A stretch of DNA of 64,000 bases from Impatiens glandulifera (GCF_907164915.1 NC_061862.1:139615520-139679519); one strand, 5' to 3'. Numbered from the stretch's first letter, positions 23,502 through 35,568 are shown. Translations and numbers: made by a program. Notes: generated by a model from the sequence alone, not told the origin.

Positions 23502-24790
23502 ATGTCTTTCATCAACTAGCCCCCCATGTTCTACAACAAAGAATATGTTGATTGGAAGATTCGCATGGAGGTGCATTTGGACTCACAAGATGACGACATG
23601 TGGTATGTTATTACTGATGGTCCGATAAATATTAATAAGCCAAGATGCAAATGGACGACTGAAGATAAGAAGATGAATAACCTGGATAATGTTGCCAAAA
23701 ATATTCTGTTCAAGTCACTGGACAAGAATATGTTTAGTAAGATCAAGTCATGCTCCTCTACTAAAGGAATTTGGGAAAAACTGATCCAATTGTGTGAGGG
23801 CAACGACCAAATAAAGGAGAACTAGAAAGAGCAAAAGGCTTTGTTGGCTGCTAAAAGCAAGGGAAATGGGCCGATAGCGATTCAGACGACTCATCATCCA
23901 GCGACAGTGATGATAAAGTTGATACCTGCTTCACGGCTAAAAACAAATCTGAGGTATTTGATTTCTCCTCTAAAGAACTTACAAGAGATGACTTAACTGC
24001 TGAACTTAATGATATGGTCATTGAGTACAAGAAGTTGTCAAACTCTTTTAATGAGATGAAATTAAAATATGAAACTATTACTTCTTCTACATCTCAAATC
24101 TCTGAACCAAAAGTTTTTGAAAATAAAATGGTTGAACTCTCATATGAGAATAAGAAACTCAAGGAAAAGGTTCAAACTCTATTTTCTGAAAACCAACGTT
24201 TGACATATGTGGTTAGTTCCTAGACGAAGTCTGAAGATGCAGTTAGACAACAAATAAATATGTTGAGGCCTACCGGATGCAAATCTGGTTTAGGATTTGA
24301 CAATGCTATCCCAGACAAGTCTTGTGAAAAGTTAAACCCGACAAAAGACAAACTTAAGACAATGAGTTTTGTCAGTGGTAGTTTAACTAATAAAGAAACT
24401 GATTTAAGCTGCAATGATTTAACTTCAAAGGATGAGATGATTTATGTAAAGCCAACTTCAAGCTGATTGAAACCTGAGAGAAGGACAGCTAGTTGGTATG
24501 GCAAGGAAAAACTTGACAGGAAGTCAAGAAATGTTTACCAAAAATCATCTTTTAAAGCTAAAGAATCATCAACAAGCAGAGAGAAATTTTCCAAATATAA
24601 TGTATTCACACACAACATGAAATCCATAAAAATAATCAAAGTATGGATTCCCAAGGGACTAATAATCCACGTACCCAAAGAAAAATGGGTACCAAATCTA
24701 TTATTGTCTATGAATGCAGGTAAATCAAGACAAGAGCTTGGAAGAGTCAGCATTGCATCTGGACAATCGGTTGATGATGGACATGACATA
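23502..24790 (+). pseudogene. Truncated gag with start of protease
   Basis: The gag start MSFIN is at 23502, followed by a stop within six codons. The frame resumes as 23526-23825 (EYVDWKIRMEVHLDSQDDDM), the DUF4219/UBN2 gag head of plant copia elements. A deletion near 23825 then joins to the Ser/Asp-rich and coiled-coil-like gag tail (SEVFDFSSKELTRDDLTAEL, MVIEYKKLSNSFNEM). At about 24745-24785 LHLDNRLMMDMT is the remnant of the protease active site (family LDSGCSRHMT). Stops at 23517, 23823 and elsewhere make it dead. Confidence 0.85.
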
Positions 24791-24899
24791 TGAAAATCAA
24801 CAGTCTGAAGTGGCTAACATCCTCACGAAGCCACTTCTCGAGTCTAAGTTTTCTTACCTTAGAAATACTTTAGGATTGTTAGATTACAATAATTCTTAA
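24785..24899 (+). pseudogene. RNase H C-terminal remnant
   Basis: QQSEVANILTKPLLESKFSY matches the end of copia RNase H (family QVADIFTKPL). It follows the protease remnant within a few codons, so integrase, RT and most of RNase H are deleted. The same segment in the 42098-56220 element is at about 54540-54620. Confidence 0.88.
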
Positions 24900-24939
24900 A
24901 TTGATTTAATTATAAAACTCGTCTAGTTTTGAATATATT

Positions 24940-25103
24940 TATTCTAAATAATCAAATAGGGAGAAATGGATAAGTAAAAATAGTTAATTAAATAGTAGTA
25001 TTAATTAACTATTTAAATATGCTAATCAACTTAAGAAACTATCCAACAATTATAAAATTACGAAGTTTTAAATATTTAGTTTAAATAATCAAAAAAGGGA
25101 AAT
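24940..25103 (+). other. Two successive polypurine tracts before the 3' LTR
   Basis: A first tract AAATAGGGAGAAAT ends near 24957, followed by GGATAAGTAAAAATAGTTAA. A second tract AAAAAAGGGAAA then directly precedes the 3' LTR at 25104. In the element at 42098 the sequence TGATAAGTAAAAATAGTTAA follows an equivalent tract. Two possible plus-strand priming sites therefore lie about 150 bp apart. Confidence 0.6.
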
Positions 25104-25170
25104 TGTTAGAATTTATGAAAATTTTTACTAATGAATGGATAAAATTAAGTTCAATTAAATATATAACTTA

Positions 25171-25213
<43 letters not shown>

Positions 25214-26668
25214 CTAAGTCATATCAAATATATTAATTGTTTTAAAGATAACAACAAAGTGTTGTAGTAAAGTGGTTAGTAATCCTACCTGTCACATGTG
25301 TGATTAGGGTTTGAATCTTACCAGCTACAAATAATAATTAGAGTTTTGTTATTTCAGGGAATCTGAGAAAATACCAAAATTTTCACATAGGCAAGTCGGT
25401 AGTATGCAAGAGGCGGATCGGTAGTCAGACCTGATCGGTAGTGGAGATTGGTTCGGTAGTATCTCCAAATTCGGTATTTAATGAAGCGCGTTCAGTATTT
25501 AATGTTCCAGTTATAAAAAGGTTGCGCGTCCGATATTAAATGCTTCAGTATTAGGACAGGTTATTTAAATGCATTTGGTATTAAATTAGGAGTGTCTTCG
25601 GTATTAAATGCTTCAGTATTAGGATCGGTTATTTAAATGCATTTGGTATTATATGAGCCTCTGGTATTAAATGGGTTTAGTATTAGGACCAGTTATTGAT
25701 CAAATAGAGCATCTGAATAAATGCTTTCCTCTACCTAATCAATCTCAGCTCCAAATTGAGCATTCATTATGAGCAGTTTGGAAAAGCAGCTTTGATAATC
25801 TCAGACTGATTTGTTTCCATTTTAGTGCAGGTCTGATGAGGACTTCTTGGGAGCAGATGTCTGCCAGCCTAATTCAGACTGATCAATTAGAAGACAAAAA
25901 TGTATGATGCATGCTCCTCTAAAATCATTAAACCAATTAATGATTTCCTGGCTTATTATTATCCAAGTACAAACAATATCAAAAAAGATCTTCTCCATTG
26001 TACCATTCTGAAGCCAAGAAAATTAAAAGAGGACCGGTGTCCGTTGGAGAAAATATGACCGTTGCTGTGTGCTTTGGATATATAAGAAGATTAAAGAAGA
26101 TTAGAAGTAGCATAACCTTGAAGATCATTTGAGCTCTCTTATTAATAAAAACTCTTTACAAGATCTTGTCTTAACATATTTTATGCGAGAGAGTGTCTTC
26201 ATACCGAAAATTATTGTATTAAGTTCTTTATAAGTTGATAGAGTGTCCATCAACAAGTGTTGTGTGTGTGTGCTAGGAGTTCGAAAGCAGGCAGCAACTA
26301 AGTCCTGACTGTTCGACTGGGTTGTGTACAAGTGTGTTGTATTTAACCAAATCTTCTAATGAATACTCTTCTCAAGGTTGAGAAAATTATCATTCTCGAG
26401 GTCGAGAAAAACGAGTGACGTAGGAGAGTTTGCTCTGAGCATCCATAAAATCATTTATGTCTTGTGTTTCGTTCTCCCGTTTTCACTTTCTTTTTGCTTC
26501 AAATCGAAACAAACAGTTCCGCACTTGAACTTGGTTCAAGAGTTTCTGACGGTTTGCGAAGAATAGAAACCGATAATCAACCTCTAATAGGGTTATTATC
26601 AACCGACGTGTGTGTAAGTGTTCAGCCTAGCAAGACCCTAGTCTCCTTCGGCGATCCCGATCCTATCA
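25104..26668 (+). repeat. 3' LTR of the deleted copia element
   Basis: Starts TGTTAGAATTTATG and ends GATCCTATCA, followed by the AACAC duplication. It keeps a tRNA-Asp-like segment (25257-25328), an (AT)n run (25172-25209) and an imperfect tandem array with TTCGGTATTAAATGCTTCAG-type units at about 25480-25690 that is mostly deleted from the 5' LTR. Confidence 0.9.
25480..25690. repeat. LTR minisatellite (GGTATTAAATG type)
   Basis: About eight imperfect units built on GGTATTAAATG, with two nearly identical blocks of about 65 bp (TGCTTCAGTATTAGGA, then GGTTATTTAAATGCATTTGG). It lies upstream of the LTR promoter, in the U3 region. Confidence 0.8.
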
Positions 26669-26673
26669 AACAC

Positions 26674-28072
26674 CTCCCTTATTTTTTCATTGTAAAAGAG
26701 TGTTTGCGATTTGGAGCCTTCTTTAAAAATGCTTGATATTGAGTGAGTGATGATTAAGCCACTCGTCAATTTTTATGATGTTTGGATAGAAACTGTGAGC
26801 TCGGTTGGCTTGAGTCGATGGGTCATTATCATCATTATTTTGTGATTGACGTTTGGGTCTAAATGAACGGTAGAACGTTCAGTGATCGTGGTCGACTAAT
26901 GTGTTACTCCATAACGTTATTATTATTAAAATAGGGAAGATCTTTTATAGAAAACCGTTGGAGGCGGGGTAAACTAATTGTTCTTTTTTAATATCTCTAA
27001 ACTCGTTAACATCATATTTTATGTTATTCGTTGTGTTTTTGTGTGCTTGTATTTTCGTATTATTTTCTCGTTATAAACGACTATCAATCATATCATATTG
27101 CTAACCTTTTAAATAAAAATTACTTAATCATCCAAGTGTATTTATTTTATAGAATAATCATAAAAAAAAGTTTCTTTAATTTATAAAATAATAAAATTAA
27201 ACTCCTACTCTATTCTAGATTATATCAATATAAAAAATTAATACATTTTTTTTTAGCTACCATGATTGTTTTTAGTTTTCACATTTCTTTGGCATCTTTT
27301 CTAAAAATAAAATATATTTTAAAGTATTAGTAAAATTTAATAATTTGGATGTAAGTGTAGTAGTTATGTTCATTTATTTGGATGTTAGGTACATTTAACT
27401 TTATAAAACATAAATTAGGTATAAAACATAAATTAGGTATAAAACATAAATTAGGGTTGACACTAAATTTAAGTTAGGCTTGGAAAATTGGTAAAGGAGT
27501 TTTGCATTAAAACTATTTATAATACAATTGGCTATCTTTTATCACAGTCAAATAATTTTGAAAATAAACAATCACATTTAATATTGAAAAATTCAATCAT
27601 CTTGATACAAGTTAACATGTAGTTATATTTAAAGAGGTTTAATTTGTCCAAATATTGTAATAAAACAAAGAAAATTACTACACCATATTCTCAAAAAAAT
27701 AATAAAAATAAATACAACGAAATCTTTAATTCTATATATATAAATTTATTTTTGTATATGTTTGTCAAAAATTATAATTATTTAAAATTTTAATCAATCA
27801 TAATTCATCCAAAATAAAATTTAAAAAATCTTATATAAAAAAGTATTAATATATAAGAATACATCTAATTTAAATTCTAAAATGTATCAAGTATTAAAAC
27901 TTTATCAATATTAATTTTTTTCCTCTTCTATCCTTACTCTCTTCTCTCTTCTCTTTTCTTAAAATATATATTATGTTTATAATATATATAATTTAATATT
28001 AACAAAATTTTAACTTTAAATTAAAATATTTATAATCATATAATTAAAAATTATTTAAATTTAAAATATATT
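26674..28072. other. Intergenic AT-rich DNA, no gene
   Basis: No recognisable coding content. A 20-bp unit (ATAAAACATAAATTAGGT) is repeated three times at about 27400-27457. The rest is low complexity. Confidence 0.5.
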
Positions 28073-28770
28073 TTATTAAATAGTAATAATAGGAACGCGA
28101 ATTTGGGGCCGCGAAAGTCCGCGAATATTGAATATTCTGTTTAATCATAGAATATTCTCTCCTCTCTTGTTAATTTATTTCTCTCACTCTCATTTATCTC
28201 TCATCTCTTTCATTAATTATTTTCCCTCTTCTCTCCCACTAATTAATTTATTTCCTCTATTAATTAATTTATCTCGATTATTAATTAATTTATCATTTTC
28301 TTTTTCCGATTTATTAATCTATTTTCTCGGTATATATTAAGTTTTTTATTAATAAATATTAAAAATATTTTTTAAATTATAAATATATAAATAATAATTA
28401 TATTTTTTTCTCGTTTCTTATTTATTTTTTATTTTTGATAAATATCATAACTCACCAGAATTAAAAATAATATCTCACATTAAATATTGTAATAATATTT
28501 TTGAATAAAAAATATTGGGATGTATTTACTAATTAATTTTTTTTTTCATTTTTCTAACCGATTAATTATCTCTTTTATTTTCTTTATTAATTTTATTTTT
28601 TTGACTTTTTCATCACTTAATTTCTTTAATATTTATTATCTCTCATTTAAATTTTAACTATTAAAATAACTCAACACTTTACAACAAACTCTCACATTAA
28701 ATATTTTAATAATATGCTTAAATAAAACATAATGTTATATTTATTAATTTCTTTTTTCTTCGTTAAACCT

Positions 28771-28880
28771 TAACCTTTAACCCCTAAATCCTAACCTCTA
28801 ACCCCTAACCCCTAAACCCTAAATTCTAAACCCTAAACTCTAAATCCTAAATTCTAAATCTTAAATTCTAAACCCTAAAC
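28771..28880 (-). repeat. Telomere-like CCCTAAA array, left arm
   Basis: Imperfect heptamers including AACCCCTAACCCCTAAACCC, then variants AATTCTA and AAACTCT. About fourteen units. The matching TTTAGGG-type right arm is at 29040-29088. Confidence 0.8.
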
Positions 28881-29039
28881 TCTCCTTTCTTTTTTCTTTT
28901 TCTTATTATTTTTTTCATATTTTTTTAGTTTTATTACTTATAAATATTTATCTAATATTTCTATTCTTACGAAAAATTTTTCACTCATTTCTTTGATAAA
29001 TTCATAATTCAACTAAATATAGATAAGAGATATTAATTA

Positions 29040-29088
29040 TGGTTTAAGATTTAGGGTTTAGAATTTAGGGTTTAGAGATTATGGTTTA
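29040..29088 (+). repeat. Telomere-like TTTAGGG array, right arm
   Basis: About six imperfect heptamers (GATTTAGGGTTTAGAATTTA, then GGGTTTAG), inverted with respect to 28771-28880 within the same element. Confidence 0.75.
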
Positions 29089-29343
29089 AATAAATTAATT
29101 AGAGAATGAGAGAGAGAAATTAATTAATTAGTGAGAGAGAAATAAAGATAAATTAATTAATTCATAAAGAGAGAGAAATAAAGAGAGAGAAATTAATTAA
29201 TAAGAAGAGAGAAATTAATTATTAAGAGGAGAGAGAAATTAATTAATAAAAGAAGATAGAATATTCGGTGTTTTATGAGAATATTCTATTTTCGCGAACT
29301 TTGGCGGCCCCAATTTCGCGTTCCCTATCACTCTTTATTAAAT

Positions 29344-30099
29344 ATTATACAATATTTTGATAAATTATTATAACTTATTTTTCTTATTCAACACCTTTCA
29401 AATAAAATCAAATAAATTGATATACTAATTTTTAAATTTAAATTTGTTAACTAGTTAATTTTTAATTATTATTTTATTAATTAACCTTTTCAACTATTTT
29501 TTTATTATTCCGTTATATAAATAATTTATATTATTATTAATATATATACATAATTTATATAATTTAAAAATATATTTACTAATTAATAATTTACAAAAAT
29601 TTAATAATTAATAAAAATAATTATATTAATATGTGTAAAATTATAAAATTTATAATTTTTTTTATTTATATAATATTTTTATTTTCAATATATATATAAA
29701 TATATATATATATATAAATATATAAATTTATGTAATTTTTTATTCTAATTTTAAGTAAATTTCTAAATGTAGAATATAATTTTAAATATATATGATTTTT
29801 TAGCTTTTAGTTTGATTTAAATGAGATGTAACTAATTTATTTTTAGAAATATTTTATAATATTGAATAAAATAATATTAAAAATAGAAATTATTTAAATT
29901 TAAATAATTTTGATTGAAATTTTTTTATTTATTTTAAAAAATATTATAAACTTATCTTAGTTAAAAGAATATATATAAAATATATATATGACCAATATAT
30001 ATAAAAAACAGATTTAACCATTTAACCAGATCTAGAACTTGTAGTACGACGTTCTCAAACCCATGATCTCAAAGAGGCCGAAAATATCAGTCTCTTATT
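29344..30099. other. AT-rich intergenic DNA, no gene
   Basis: Extremely AT-rich, with TATATA runs near 29688-29722. No coding or RNA feature seen. Confidence 0.5.
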
Positions 30100-31463
30100 G
30101 GTATAATTTCCCAAAGTAATCTTGTTTGGCGTTCACTTTCCCAAATTAATCTAGTTTGTTAATTTATTTCCAAACTAACCTAATTAATATTTAAACTCAG
30201 TTTTTTTTTTTTTTTACATTTAAAATTCATTATATATAAACTAAATTATTTATATTTTGATATATATTTTAAATTATTATTTATATAAATTAAATTATTT
30301 ATATTTGGATATATATTTTAAATTATTATTTCTATAAATTTGATTATTTATATTTTGATATATAATTTAAATTTGATTATTTTTTATATATTTGATCCCT
30401 ATATATATATTTACATTTTAATTATTATTTATTTAGTGTAATAAATATTCCCTTTAGCATTTTAATAAATAATTGATAAATACTAATAAATTTAAAATAT
30501 TTTAACCATAACAATATAATAATTAAATATTCATAAAAACGATTATAATCATCATTTATCTAAATTATTTACGATTTTGTTTAGGACAACGTTGGCTACG
30601 TCTCGTATAACCTTCTTGGCCACACCTCCCACAAATGATGGTCCTTCGTAGGTTATCCATTTCGGTTCAAATACGTTGGTTTTGACCTCGTTGATTTTTC
30701 TTTTTTCCCAAATTTTTATTGGGAACAAGATTATCATATTTCTCCCAATCATGTGCTAATGGGAACGTCCAATATGATTCATTAGGTATGGGGTGAAAAT
30801 CATACTGCCACATCTCATAAAATGTTGTTAGATTGTGATATGTATCGATGTATTTAACCTAGCACACTATAAAACCAGCAACTATATGTGAACATGGAGA
30901 GTGATATCGGCACCATTTTCTACAAGAACAAAAACCTTTACATAGGTCAACGATATGTTTGTTGCCACCTTTCCAAAAACTATTACTCGTTCTGTAACGT
31001 GCAATAGTCACCTCAAAGATTTCATTTTGCTCATTGTATGAAATAATTTTGTGTTGATGCCTTGCTTTCAATATTTCCAAAAAAAATTTCTTAACACATT
31101 GCAATAAGTATGCCTATTTTGAAGATCATTCAAAGTTTGAGTACATCTTTCTGCAACAAATTTTACATAACGATAATATATGTATTCAAATAATCAAATT
31201 TAAATTATATATCAAAATATAAATAATCAAATTTATAAAAATAATAATTTAAAACATATATAAAACATAAATAATTTAATTTATATAAATAATAATTTAA
31301 AATATATATCAAAATATAAATAATTTAATTTATATATAATAAATTTTAAATGTAAAAAAAACTGAATTTGAATAGTAAACTAGGTTAGTTTAGGAATGAA
31401 TTAACAAATTATGTTAGTTTGGGAAAGTGAACTACAAACATGGTTACTTTGAGAAACTATCCC
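30100..31463 (-). mobile_element. Degenerate Mutator-like element (MULE)
   Basis: Long inverted ends match over at least 150 bp: left GGTATAATTTCCCAAAGTAA, right on the other strand GGGATAGTTTCTCAAAGTAA, then shared TTCACTTTCCCAAA and TCCTAAACTAACCTA-type blocks and TTACATTTAAAAT. The interior carries the C-terminal end of a MULE transposase on the minus strand. I could not identify a target duplication. Most of the transposase is missing. Confidence 0.8.
30552..31104 (-). pseudogene. MULE transposase C-terminal fragment with SWIM zinc finger
   Basis: Minus-strand frame 31104-30859 ends in FCSCRKWCRYHSPCSHIVAG, a SWIM zinc finger (CxC...CxH) typical of MuDR/MULE transposases. A second frame, 30752-30552, continues the tail (KWITYEGPSFVGG). 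The piece between them (about 30858-30753) has lost its frame. The DDE catalytic core is absent. It sits inside long TIRs, which supports the MULE assignment. A host FAR1/FHY3-type relative is less likely because of the TIRs. Confidence 0.82.
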
Positions 31464-32788
31464 TTTTCTTGTCACTAAGTTAAAAAAGGGAATATGACCA
31501 ATTTATATAAATTAACACATTATTAACTTGAGAGGCTAAATGATACAATTTATAATATTATATAAGTCTATATAAAATTTTTAGTCTAAGTGAAATTTAT
31601 TTATATAATATATATATATATGAATGAGTAAGTTGCACAATTTAGAAAAAATAAATACTTCAAATAAAATTCACAATACAATTTGAATATTCATTAAAAA
31701 AAATCTATATATATATTTAAATGTATATATAGATTTTGATATAAATTAGAATAGTTAAATGAATAATAAAAATAATTAAAAAAAAACAAATAGTTTGTTA
31801 GCAAAAACACCCAAAAACAAAATGAAAGATAATTATTGATAGAACGAAAACAAAATTGTTAATAAGTTCAGAGAAATACTATCAAAATTAAGATTTTAGG
31901 TAAAATCATTAGACAACATAAAAAAATTATATTTAACTTTATTATTATATCATTCTTAGTTAAAATATAAAATATAAAATTAATTATATAAGGAATCGGT
32001 TTTATTTAATATTCAACTAATATCTATATAATAAGTTTGATTTAATATCCAACTAATATCTATAAAAGTAATAAATTTTATTTAATATTCAACTAATATT
32101 TAAACAATGCATAGTAGTCTAATTTCTTGATTGACGCATAATTTTGAAGAAAAATAAAAGAAGGAAAAAACTACAAAAATAAAATGTTATTAGCACTAAA
32201 ATTCCAATTGTATTTGGTCACAAAAGATACTGAAAATTTATTGGTTTGTCGAATAAATTATAGAAAATAAAAGTAGAGAAATCCTTAAAAAATTTATAAC
32301 CTCACAACATTTGTCCAAATATCAGTAGCAAATTTTCAGCGTCACAAACTGATCAAATTATTATTTTTTATAAGATACCTGTACATACATTTGAACATGT
32401 ATTTTGTTTTTTACACTAACATAAAAAAAAATGTCAGCTTCACAATAAAAATTTAAGAAGAAAAAATTAAAATTTTGTATATAGTCTCTATTCCCTTTGC
32501 CATAACAATTGCTATAAAAATATATATGACACTAACACAACTAATTTTAACTGATAAATTCATGTTCGATCAATATTGGAACTTCATTGAAATATTGGTA
32601 GTACGTAATTTTCGTGGCAAAACCACCAGGAGTTACAAATTAGGGTAAACACTCTACAATTATAGGGACATATTAATATCCATATATTATAAACTTTTGG
32701 TGTATATTTCTATTCATGGTAATTTGATCACATAAATTTCCCTCTTCATTTTCTATTCGGTTATTCGACAGTCTCAAACATAGCAATA
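31464..32788. other. AT-rich intergenic DNA, no gene
   Basis: Low-complexity AT-rich DNA. A phrase near TTTAATATTCAACTAATATC recurs three times at 32006-32100. No gene, RNA or transposon end recognised. Confidence 0.45.
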
Positions 32789-34592
32789 TGTTAAAGATAT
32801 TTTGTCTTGAAATAGATAAAATATATTTAAAAATATAATGTTACAAAGAAAATAATTAAATATAATATATATGAAAACGATATCATCGAATACGTGGTTG
32901 ATTTACGTTATGTGCTTAGCAGATTTCCCTTAAAATAGTTTTATCGTCTCCCCCGTTTTGTTAGAATTTATCGTAGATGATTGTCACACATGATACAACG
33001 AATCTAGTAGTGATTCTACACTGAAATTATTAAGTATCAAATTTAATCAGCGTACCTAAACTTTCACCAAATTTTAACGGAAAATGTCGAGCGAAAAAAT
33101 CGAAGATTACTCACAAAATAAGGAGAGGACTTTTAAATTCTAGAGTGAAAAATGATAAAATGATATTTTAGGGGGAAATGAATAAAAAATATGTATATAT
33201 TTCTGAAAATTAAACTTTCAAATAAAATATATTGCTCATTCATTTGTCAATTAATCCCTAACTAATTAATAACATTGTCTATACATTAATTTGCTGAAAT
33301 GCAATGTTACATTCAATGCTAGCTAATAAAAAGTACATACGTTAAGCCAATTGATAGGCTAATAAAATTTAATGTTTATCCTACCATTACATTTTAATTT
33401 TCTAATTAGGCATTAAATATTAATTAAACAATTAATATTTAATTATAATTTGTATTAAATTCACCGTTAATTCAAAATCTTAATTACAACAATTTTCCAC
33501 ATTAATAGAAATTAAAATATTAACCTGGTAAAAGATTTAACAGTTGGATTCTACATATGATAGGTAGGTGTAACCTTTTAAACTTTCCCTTATTAAAGTA
33601 TATAACTTACTAGCTAATTAATGGAAATTAACTTAATTACAACAATCTCCACATTAATGGAAATTAAATATTAACCCGGTGAAAGATTTTACAGTTGAAT
33701 TCTACATAGAATATGTTAACCCTTTGAACCTTTCCTTATGAAAATATATAACTTTATTAGCTAATTAGACATTAAATATTAATTAAACAATTAATATTTA
33801 ATTATAATTTGGATTAAATTCACCGTTAATTCATGTTTGAATTTAATGTGAATTTGATTTGATTTGATTTATTGAAAATCTTATTTCCATTCATTATTGA
33901 AATTAACTTAATTACAACAATCCTCGCATTAATGAAAATTAAAATATTAACTCGATGAAAGATTCAATAGTTAAATTCTACAAAGGACATGTAAGTGTAA
34001 CCCTTTGAACTTTGCCTTATGAAAGTATTTAACTTTACTAGCTATTTAGTATACTTGATGTCCTTGAATTATTCTGTCTTTCATGTAATTAATTACACAT
34101 TTTCACATAGATTTTTTATAATAAATGTCAAGCTATCATTCTTGTGTCCATTTTGGCCATGGAACACGTGTCAAGTTTTGTTAGAGGGTCTAAAATCAAG
34201 CTGTGTAATTCCTTCAAATCTACCCCACTTTACTCTCATATAGGTGTTCTCTTTGCTCACAAAAAATCATTAAAAGTGAGACTTATCCTCATAAAAATAT
34301 ATATTGTTTCATTATAGGATTGATACTCAATAATAACTTTTTAAGTCAGTACAATTAGATTATTCTATTAAATCTAGTTCTTAGAATCTCTAGTCTACAT
34401 ATGTTGAGTTTTCCTTCATACTAACTTATAATAGACTAATATCTCAAAAGATTTCAAACTAACTCTCTATTCAATAATTTGATTAGTATATCCATAATGT
34501 TATCTTTGACTAACATAGTCAAATGTGATAACTCGATTAGAGAGTATAGCCTAATGACATTATGTCTAATAAATGTTTAGACTTATCATAGA
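32789..34592 (+). mobile_element. Old copy of the non-coding LTR element, truncated
   Basis: Matches the 5' end of the young element at 45771-51764. Its LTR would be 32789-33491 (TGTTAAAG to ACAACA). Diverged blocks such as CGAATCTAGTAGTGATTCTA are clear counterparts, and the internal part shares CACATTAATAG and TAGGTAGGTGTAACC. The LTR-internal junction segment (CAACAAT, CACATTAATGGAAATTAA) is present three times, near 33485, 33640 and 33915. The right part is cut off where the copia LTR begins at 34593. Many substitutions show it is much older. Confidence 0.8.
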
Positions 34593-34773
34593 TGTTAGAT
34601 TAAGTTAAATAAAGAAAAAGAGAAATTAATTAAAAGTGAAATAATTAATTAAGAATATATGTTTTAATAAATTTAAGAGAATAAGTTTAAATCAATACGA
34701 CATAGTTTTAATAATGTACTCATGATCAAAACTAAGTTGTGAAATAGTCTATGCGTAGGTATAGCTCAAGACG

Positions 34774-35245
34774 CGCGAGCAAACGTCTAACTTCTACAGA
34801 CGTGTTAGTCTAAATAAGTGTGCGAGCAAACGTCTAACTTCTATAGACGTGTTAGTCTAAAGAAGTACGCGAGCAGACGTCTAACTTCTACAGACGTGTT
34901 AGTCTAAAGAAGTGCACGAGTAGACATCTAGCTTATATAGACGTGTTAGTCTGAAGAAGTGTGCGAGCACACGTCTAGCTTCTACAGACGTGTTAGTCTG
35001 AAAAAGTGCGCGATCACACGTCTAAATTCTACAGACGTGTTAGTCTGAAGAAGTGCGCGAGCAAACGTCTAGCTTCTACATACGTGTTAGTCTATAGAAG
35101 TGCGCGAGCAGATGTCTAACTTCTACAGACGTGTTAGTCTAAAGAAATGCGCGAGAAGACGTCTAACTTCTACAGACGTGTTAGTCTGAAGAAGTGTGCG
35201 AGTAGACATCCTGCTTCATCAGACGCCCTGGTCTGAAGAAGCGCA
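34774..35245. repeat. LTR minisatellite, 47-bp unit x10
   Basis: About ten units with a regular period of 47 bp. The consensus pieces are GCGCGAGCAGACGTCTAACT, TCTACAGACGTGTTAGTCT and AAAGAAGT. The units vary at a few positions. Each holds two ACGT cores and an inverted CTAAC/GTTAG pair. It sits in the U3 region upstream of the LTR TATA box. Confidence 0.9.
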
Positions 35246-35568
35246 AGTAGATGCCTTGCTTCAACAACTATTTGAAGAAACGTCCGCTTATCTGCTCAGC
35301 TCATCAACATAGCGATCAAATGTGCTCGCTATCAGCCGTCTGCCAAGTTAACTTATCACGCTATAACTGCTTAAGTGCCACATACTCTAATATTCCACTA
35401 GCCCACGTTGTACCTTATAGTACACCACGTTCTAGTGAATATTCTGCAGTACAATCTAGTACGCTACGATCCAATGAATATATTCTTATGTACGTTCCCG
35501 TACACTTAGCATACGTCCAACGGATAACTGACATATATCCAAGAGGAAGATGCGACCGTTGCTACGAC

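Larger units (their letters stand above)
22141..26668 (+). mobile_element. Internally deleted copia retrotransposon, TSD AACAC
   Basis: A complete insertion. The 5-bp duplication AACAC occurs at 22136-22140 and 26669-26673. LTRs run 22141-23454 and 25104-26668, starting TGTTAG and ending CTAACA or CTATCA. The internal region is only 1649 bp. It keeps part of gag, the beginning of protease and the last residues of RNase H, so it could move only with help from another element. The LTRs differ in length (1314 and 1565 bp), mainly because the 5' LTR has lost about 200 bp of repeats seen in the 3' LTR. Confidence 0.92.
28082..29334. mobile_element. TIR element (MULE-type) with telomere-like arms
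   Basis: Flanked by TTATTAAAT at 28073-28081 and 29335-29343, a 9-bp duplication of the Mutator type. The ends are inverted copies: left GAACGCGAATTTGGGGCCGC, right on the other strand GAACGCGAAATTGGGGCCGC, then GCGAATATTGAATATTCT-like sequence. The interior forms a long imperfect inverted repeat of TTAATTAAT/GAGAGAAA tracts, with CCCTAAA motifs on the left and TTTAGGG motifs on the right. It has no transposase. The interior resembles the element at 12992-13755. Confidence 0.82.

Noticed and set aside
30552..31104. Host FAR1/FHY3-type gene suggested by the SWIM zinc finger
   Set aside because: It lies inside long terminal inverted repeats and lacks the rest of the protein, which fits a MULE remnant better.
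34774..35245. Regular 47-bp repeats resembling a CRISPR array
   Set aside because: The whole period is conserved, with no unique spacers; it lies inside a plant retrotransposon LTR.
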